A stretch of 16,092 bases of DNA. It comes from CALCCV01 sp964388665. GTDB lineage: Bacteria > Bdellovibrionota > Bdellovibrionia > Bdellovibrionales > Bdellovibrionaceae. How positions within the stretch are numbered: the first letter of the stretch is position 1; each line of letters opens with the position of its first letter. Location of the stretch: contig CAYMBJ010000083.1 in NCBI GenBank assembly GCA_964388665.1, forward strand, positions 1 to 16,092, given 5' to 3'. The notes under the pieces are model-generated. The model was not told where the DNA came from. It did no database searches and saw only the letters and a list, made by a program, of their open reading frames with translations. The translations under genes and the position numbers were made by a program. This document shows positions 12,241 through 16,092 of the stretch, piece after piece.

Positions 12241-14204
12241 TAGAATTTGAGACCCAAACCCGTGGTCCCGTAGATAGTCGTAAGGGCTGCCTTTTGCTGC
12301 AAGAACTCGCTTGAAAAATTATAGGTTCTTATACCAAATCCAACCTCAAAAAAGGCACTGTCAGTAAAGAGCATCTGCCCATGAAAATTTAAAGAAAAGT
12401 TTCCTGCTGCTTTGTAATTGGAACTGAGCGAACCCGTGTAATACGAAAAATCCGTGTCCACCCATTTGGGATAGCGGAAGAAAGGGAACAAGTTAAATAT
12501 GTCATCAAAGATTCTCGGCATGGATCGTCCCCAAAAAAGTCCGCCGCCAATCATTGGCACGTCAAAATCTTGCAATGTCACTTTTTGATAGGCGAGCTGC
12601 AGCCCGACAGATTCATCGCGAGTCCAAAGCCCTTGAGTAAAACGGTATTTCACTTCGGCATTCAAGGTTTGCAAATCGGAGCCCTCGGTACCGGTTTGAA
12701 ATTTGAGTTTGTTGATGGAGCGGTTGTATTTTGTGAAAAATCCCCAGCGTTGACGGGAAAAGATATCATTGTTCCACCAAAACAAGCGCTCAAACCAATA
12801 GGCTCCAGCCACCTCGCCCAACAGCAGACTTGCAGATTGCGAAATGAAACCCGATAAACGAGCAGAGACTTCGCCTGGTGATCCGCGATACACTTCGTAA
12901 TATTGACTAATTTTTCTACCCCGGTAATCCAACTCCAAACGGGGTTGATTGTAATCGCCCTTCTTTGGTGTCGCCAAATTCCAGTCTATGTATTTTGCAG
13001 AACCTGAACCGCCTGATTTGACCTCCAACACTTCACCCGAAGCGCCTGTGATCTTCGCCTGCGCGGGAACGCGCCCTTCTAAGCGCAACGTGCTGGAATA
13101 GGTCTGTTTGGGTGCATCGGACTCCAAATGCACTCGTAAAAAAGAACCAATCAGATCATCCTGTGGAATCATAAAAGAAAACAGTCCGCCCAGAGCGGTC
13201 GAAAAATAAATTCTCTCATTGGCAACGGGCACAGTCAGCGACCAAATACGCTTCTGCAACTTTAGGGTGTCTTCAAAACCAATCAATTTAATAAAGTCGC
13301 TCTCTTGCTCATAATTGACCCAGGAGTAGCGGCCTTTTGGTGGTCGCCCCTCTCCCAACAGTCGCACCTGCTGTCCAGGCGCACTCACCATTTCAATCAG
13401 CTCCAAATCAGGAGTTTTACCGCGCAGAGAGAGAGAGTCACCATTTCCCGAGATCAAATAGGAATCATATATTTTACCGGTGGTGAAGGTGAGGGCTCCG
13501 GAGCTCTCTTGCCGCTTCTTTTGATGAAGAGCCAACGGTGCCATGCTCTCTTCGCGGTAAAACGTGAGCTGATTTTTTTGATCGCGACGCAGACTCATAA
13601 CCCCAGAGCAAAGCTGGAGCTGCATTTCCTCATTTTGCGAACGCACGCACCATCTAAATCCAGATGCGCCCTTCAAGATAGGTAGGTCTTGCACTTTGTT
13701 CAAGCTCCAGCCAAAATTCCAATTGCCAACTCGGCCCTTCATCCTTTGCCAAGTTTTGCTCTCCGAGCTGTTCTTGAGATCTAGCTGCCACACTTCCCTT
13801 CCAAAGAGATCACGAACGACAACTTCTTGCGCATCCAAAAGAGCAGTCGGCCATTTAAAAACCCAAAATAGACGATTTTCAATTTGCAATAGAGACATCG
13901 AAAGTGTCGCTGGGTTGATTTCCTGTCCAGAAACGCTCATAGAATCCGCGCCCAATTTGTACTCCCAATTGAGTCGGGAAGCCCTCAGATCAAAATTGGC
14001 ATCTTCAAAATACATGGGAGTTCTAAAATTTCGAGTTCGAGTGCCACCAATGCTGCCAATAGACGTGAGAGCTGGAGCTGAGGCGCGTTTGCCTCTTGCA
14101 TTAGCAGATTTTTCTTTAATTTCATCTGACTGCGCACAGACTGACTGGGAAACAAGCGAAGCCATGATCAAACTGATGATGAAAAAGTTCAAAATAACCT
14201 TCAC
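12240..14204 (-). CDS. outer-membrane beta-barrel protein of unknown function
   Basis: About 654 residues if translation begins at the GTG at 14204, which gives a compact signal peptide (VKVILNFFIISLIMASLVSQSVCAQ) and has an AGGAAA purine stretch about 10 nt upstream. Two ATGs at 14261 and 14258 would add 19 residues without a ribosome site, so the start is uncertain. The N-terminal two thirds look like beta-rich periplasmic or surface domains (for example VVVRDLFGREVWQLDL and SSTLRLEGRVPAQAKITG). The C-terminal ~200 residues alternate hydrophobic and polar residues with many aromatics (WGFFTKYNRSINKLKF, VDTDFSYYTGSLSSNYKAAG), and the protein ends LGLKF, the terminal Phe used for outer-membrane insertion. 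I recognise no named family. It is divergent from the reductase gene, sharing about 100 bp. Confidence 0.85.
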   Translation of the reverse strand: MKVILNFFIISLIMASLVSQSVCAQSDEIKEKSANARGKRASAPALTSIGSIGGTRTRNFRTPMYFEDANFDLRASRLNWEYKLGADSMSVSGQEINPATLSMSLLQIENRLFWVFKWPTALLDAQEVVVRDLFGREVWQLDLKNSSESKTWQRMKGRVGNWNFGWSLNKVQDLPILKGASGFRWCVRSQNEEMQLQLCSGVMSLRRDQKNQLTFYREESMAPLALHQKKRQESSGALTFTTGKIYDSYLISGNGDSLSLRGKTPDLELIEMVSAPGQQVRLLGEGRPPKGRYSWVNYEQESDFIKLIGFEDTLKLQKRIWSLTVPVANERIYFSTALGGLFSFMIPQDDLIGSFLRVHLESDAPKQTYSSTLRLEGRVPAQAKITGASGEVLEVKSGGSGSAKYIDWNLATPKKGDYNQPRLELDYRGRKISQYYEVYRGSPGEVSARLSGFISQSASLLLGEVAGAYWFERLFWWNNDIFSRQRWGFFTKYNRSINKLKFQTGTEGSDLQTLNAEVKYRFTQGLWTRDESVGLQLAYQKVTLQDFDVPMIGGGLFWGRSMPRIFDDIFNLFPFFRYPKWVDTDFSYYTGSLSSNYKAAGNFSLNFHGQMLFTDSAFFEVGFGIRTYNFSSEFLQQKAALTTIYGTTGLGLKF

Positions 14205-14292
14205 GACAAAAGACTTTCCTATGATTAAGAAAATTTTAGAGCCCGATGCCTTTCGCATCAAGTTAATTGTGAAAAATCCAAATAATTGTGAC

Positions 14293-14298
14293 TATATT
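14293..14298 (+). promoter_or_regulatory. TATATT -10 box placed for a leaderless start of the reductase gene
   Basis: TATATT ends 6 nt before the ATG at 14305, where transcription would begin if this is the -10 box. No Shine-Dalgarno sequence precedes that ATG. A good -35 at normal spacing is not visible; TTGTGA at 14267 is 20 bp away. The leaderless reading is inference. Confidence 0.35.
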
Positions 14299-14304
14299 GC
14301 CGCC

Positions 14305-15039
14305 ATGGCAAATCCAACACCTCCCTCAAGAGTTCTCCAAAAACTTCACGTGCATCGAGTTATCGATCACACTCACCAGGTGCGAGAGCTGCAATTGAAA
14401 TTTGCACCAGGCTCAGGGTTTCGTTTTCGTGCGGGGCAGTTTGTTATGCTCCACGTTCCAAATCCAGATGGTGGCAAGGCCTTTTTGCGCGCCTACTCTG
14501 TCGCTTCAGACGAAAGAAACGAACATGGATTCGATTTGCTTTTTAAATTTGTCGAAACAGGCAAAGCCTCGGAGTTTGTCTGGTCTTTGCGCGGCGATGA
14601 GATCTTAGATTTTACCGGCCCATTCGGTAAGGTCTTTTTTCAAGAGCCACCAACAGCGCAGATCATCATGCTCAATACGGGCACCGGAGTAGCTCAGCAT
14701 TTGAGCTACTTATACGCCAAAATGGAGCAGCATCCCAATACTCGATTTCGAATGCTGTTTGGTTTGCGAACAGAAGAGGACATTTATTTTCGCGATCAGC
14801 TGCAGGCATTGGCAGCCAAGTGTGGAAATTTCGAGTTTGAATACGTACTTTCACGTCCATCTTCTGAATGGACTGGCAAAAGGGGATATGTTCAGGAGCA
14901 TCTCAAAGAAATGGATTTTACCAATGTGCCCACCACTTTTTACCTTTGCGGAAATGGTGGCATGATCAAGGACACAAAAAAGATCCTGGAGGCGGCGAAC
15001 TTTGATAAGACAAAAATTTGGGCTGAGGCCTTTGATTGA
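14305..15039 (+). CDS. ferredoxin-NADP reductase-like flavoprotein (FNR family)
   Basis: The 244-residue product has the two-domain layout of FAD-dependent NAD(P)H reductases. FAD-domain motifs are RAGQFVMLHVP (42-52) and the flavin-binding RAYSVAS (62-68); LDFTGPFGKVF follows at 101-111. The pyridine-nucleotide domain shows NTGTGVAQ (124-131) and YLCGNGGMIKD (213-223). There is no iron-sulfur domain, so it resembles Fpr-type ferredoxin/flavodoxin reductases or oxidoreductase subunits that pass electrons to a separate partner. The Pro that often follows GTG(I/V)A is Gln131 here. An open frame continues upstream to 13696, but that part is antisense to the outer-membrane gene, and the family N-terminus fits the ATG at 14305. 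Its stop overlaps the start of the transporter gene (TTGA), so the two are translationally coupled. Confidence 0.88.
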   Translation: MANPTPPSRVLQKLHVHRVIDHTHQVRELQLKFAPGSGFRFRAGQFVMLHVPNPDGGKAFLRAYSVASDERNEHGFDLLFKFVETGKASEFVWSLRGDEILDFTGPFGKVFFQEPPTAQIIMLNTGTGVAQHLSYLYAKMEQHPNTRFRMLFGLRTEEDIYFRDQLQALAAKCGNFEFEYVLSRPSSEWTGKRGYVQEHLKEMDFTNVPTTFYLCGNGGMIKDTKKILEAANFDKTKIWAEAFD

Positions 15040-15959
15040 AATTTAGAATCATTGTTGAGCTCGTGTTTGCGGCCTCCATGTGGGGTTTCGGTTTTGTCGC
15101 GACCGTCTGGGCACTCCCATCGTTTTCGATCTTTCAGCTTTTATTCTTGCGTTTTGCAATTGCCAGTCTCGCAGGATTTGCATTTGTCGCCATCTTCAGA
15201 GCGACAGGACAAGCTGCGGGGCCCCCTAGCACTATCACCTCTCGCCAGCCGCAAAGTTGCAGAGACCTGCTTCGTCAAGCGGTCATTCCGGCTGGAGTGT
15301 TGACTTTATTTATGATTCTCCAGACCTGGGGACTGCAATCCACCTCTGTTACCAACAGTGGTTTTATCACCACCCTTTATGTGGTGATCGTCCCACTCTT
15401 TAACGGCATCTTTCACCGCTGGAAGATTCCCTATCGAACTTACTTTTATATATTCTTAGCACTGAGCGGAACCTACATTCTTACAGGTGCCAATTTTAAT
15501 GAAGTTCGTCCAGGAGACTTGATCACGCTGATATCTAGTTTTTTGGGGGCCTTTCATATCATTTGGATAGAAAAAATATCACGGCAGATTCAAGACAGCT
15601 TTATTTTTAACAACTTTCAATCACTGATCTGCGCCCTATTATTTTTCCCATTTAGCTTTATAGCGCCCTGGTCACTGTCCTTTACTGCAAAGGCTCTTTT
15701 TGGCGTTTTATTTTTGGCGATCGGCTCAAGCCTTCTCGCATTTTGGATTCAAATCCGCGCGCAAAAGGCTTTGGACCCAGTCACAGCAAGTTTGCTTTTT
15801 TTGCTAGAGTCCGTCTTTGCATTTCTATTTGCAATCATCCTGCTAGACGAAACGCTTGCCATGCACAAATTTTGGGGTGCCTTTTTGATTTTGATATCAG
15901 CCAGTCTCTGCATCCTTGCCGCGCAGATGAAGCCAGAACCTAAAATTCAAGATCACTAA
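15036..15959 (+). CDS. EamA/DMT-family transporter
   Basis: A 307-residue protein with about ten hydrophobic helices in two homologous halves, typical of the drug/metabolite transporter superfamily. The first half opens with the EamA-like ELVFAASMWGFGFVATVWAL and contains TSVTNSGFITTLYVVIVPLF. The second half contains GDLITLISSFLGAFHIIWIE and ends with PVTASLLFLLESVFAFLFAIILLDE, the common EamA signature near the last helices. The substrate cannot be predicted; relatives export amino acids, nucleosides or other small metabolites. The TTG start at 15036 overlaps the reductase stop by 4 nt and keeps the whole first helix, whereas the next ATG at 15078 would cut into it. A loop of about 25 polar residues (GQAAGPPSTITSRQPQS) is longer than usual. 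Confidence 0.9.
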   Translation: MKFRIIVELVFAASMWGFGFVATVWALPSFSIFQLLFLRFAIASLAGFAFVAIFRATGQAAGPPSTITSRQPQSCRDLLRQAVIPAGVLTLFMILQTWGLQSTSVTNSGFITTLYVVIVPLFNGIFHRWKIPYRTYFYIFLALSGTYILTGANFNEVRPGDLITLISSFLGAFHIIWIEKISRQIQDSFIFNNFQSLICALLFFPFSFIAPWSLSFTAKALFGVLFLAIGSSLLAFWIQIRAQKALDPVTASLLFLLESVFAFLFAIILLDETLAMHKFWGAFLILISASLCILAAQMKPEPKIQDH

Positions 15960-15987
15960 GTGTCAAATCATATATGATTCAGGACAC
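15960..15987. repeat. palindrome after the EamA gene, possible transcript-end hairpin
   Basis: AATCATATATGATT (15966-15979) is a perfect 14-bp palindrome, flanked by GTGTC (15960-15964) and GACAC (15983-15987). RNA could form a hairpin right after the stop codon. No T-run follows, so it may be a weak terminator, a stabilising hairpin or a protein-binding site. Confidence 0.4.
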
Positions 15988-16020
15988 TAGCCTTAACTCG
16001 ACAATAATTTTTGAGGCAGA

Positions 16021-16075
16021 ACGCGCCAGAAGGCCCGAGGCGGCGGCGCCCACAGCTTTTGCCAGCCGAAGGCTT
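16021..16075. repeat. possible degraded copy D of the GC-rich repeat
   Basis: CCCGAGGCGGCGGCGCC (16034-16050) and GCCAGCCGAAGGCTTA (16061-16076) resemble the ACCGAGGCGGC and GCAGCCAAC...GTCTAAGC blocks of the other copies in the same order. The match is short and partly low-complexity, and the window ends soon after, so membership is uncertain. Confidence 0.3.
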
Positions 16076-16092
16076 AGTTCCCCTAAGGTGAG

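Noticed and set aside
11964..12243. Reading frames crossing the N run
   Set aside because: They consist of repeat sequence and unknown bases, so they cannot be real genes as written.
13696..14304. N-terminal extension of the reductase reading frame, suggesting a fusion protein
   Set aside because: This part is exactly antisense to the outer-membrane gene, shows no family pattern, and the reductase family N-terminus begins at 14305.

Overview
The window is a stretch of Gram-negative bacterial chromosome from a draft or metagenomic scaffold; positions 12079-12178 are exactly 100 Ns. Export signals are abundant: two lipoboxes, several Sec signal peptides, and one outer-membrane barrel ending in a C-terminal Phe. 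Together with a DUF4360 protein, a Big_2-tailed subtilase, a STAS protein and many family-specific unknowns, they suggest a Bdellovibrionota/deltaproteobacterial lineage. That placement is inference; no marker gene here fixes the taxonomy.

Layout: a tRNA with anticodon CAU runs off the left edge on the minus strand. Two plus-strand lipoprotein genes follow (300-2343). They meet tail to tail, with overlapping stops, a minus-strand operon bufA-bufB-bufC (4235-2340). This operon encodes a predicted copper-binding modified peptide (bufferin, DUF2282), its DUF692 iron oxidase and the DUF2063 partner. Upstream lies a two-gene minus unit: a membrane-anchored coiled-coil/acidic protein and an exported HEAT-like protein (6375-4529). 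Next are plus-strand pyrC (dihydroorotase, Q-type variant) and a STAS-domain gene (6568-8426), then minus-strand genes for an exported DUF4360 protein and a secreted subtilisin-like protease (8590-11063). Divergent from the protease is uppP (undecaprenyl-diphosphatase). Beyond the gap come a minus-strand outer-membrane protein gene and, divergent from it, a plus-strand pair for an FNR-like flavoprotein reductase and an EamA-family transporter (to 15959).

The most unusual material is (1) the compact, overlapping bufABC operon with no DoxX gene beside it, and (2) a GC-rich interspersed repeat about 85-150 bp long. The repeat has imperfect inverted ends and strong internal hairpins, and it sits exactly at gene ends. 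Two copies fill the whole space between the stop codons of convergent genes, and one contains the scaffold gap. The 55-bp sequence repeated on both sides of that gap looks like an assembly k-mer overlap rather than a real tandem duplication. A third item is a long inverted repeat with two competing folds in the 9190-9548 gap, a possible small RNA or terminator.

Functionally the region mixes housekeeping genes (tRNA, pyrC, uppP, reductase) with envelope and secreted proteins. Only bufABC clearly works as a pathway: precursor, modifying enzyme and partner protein.
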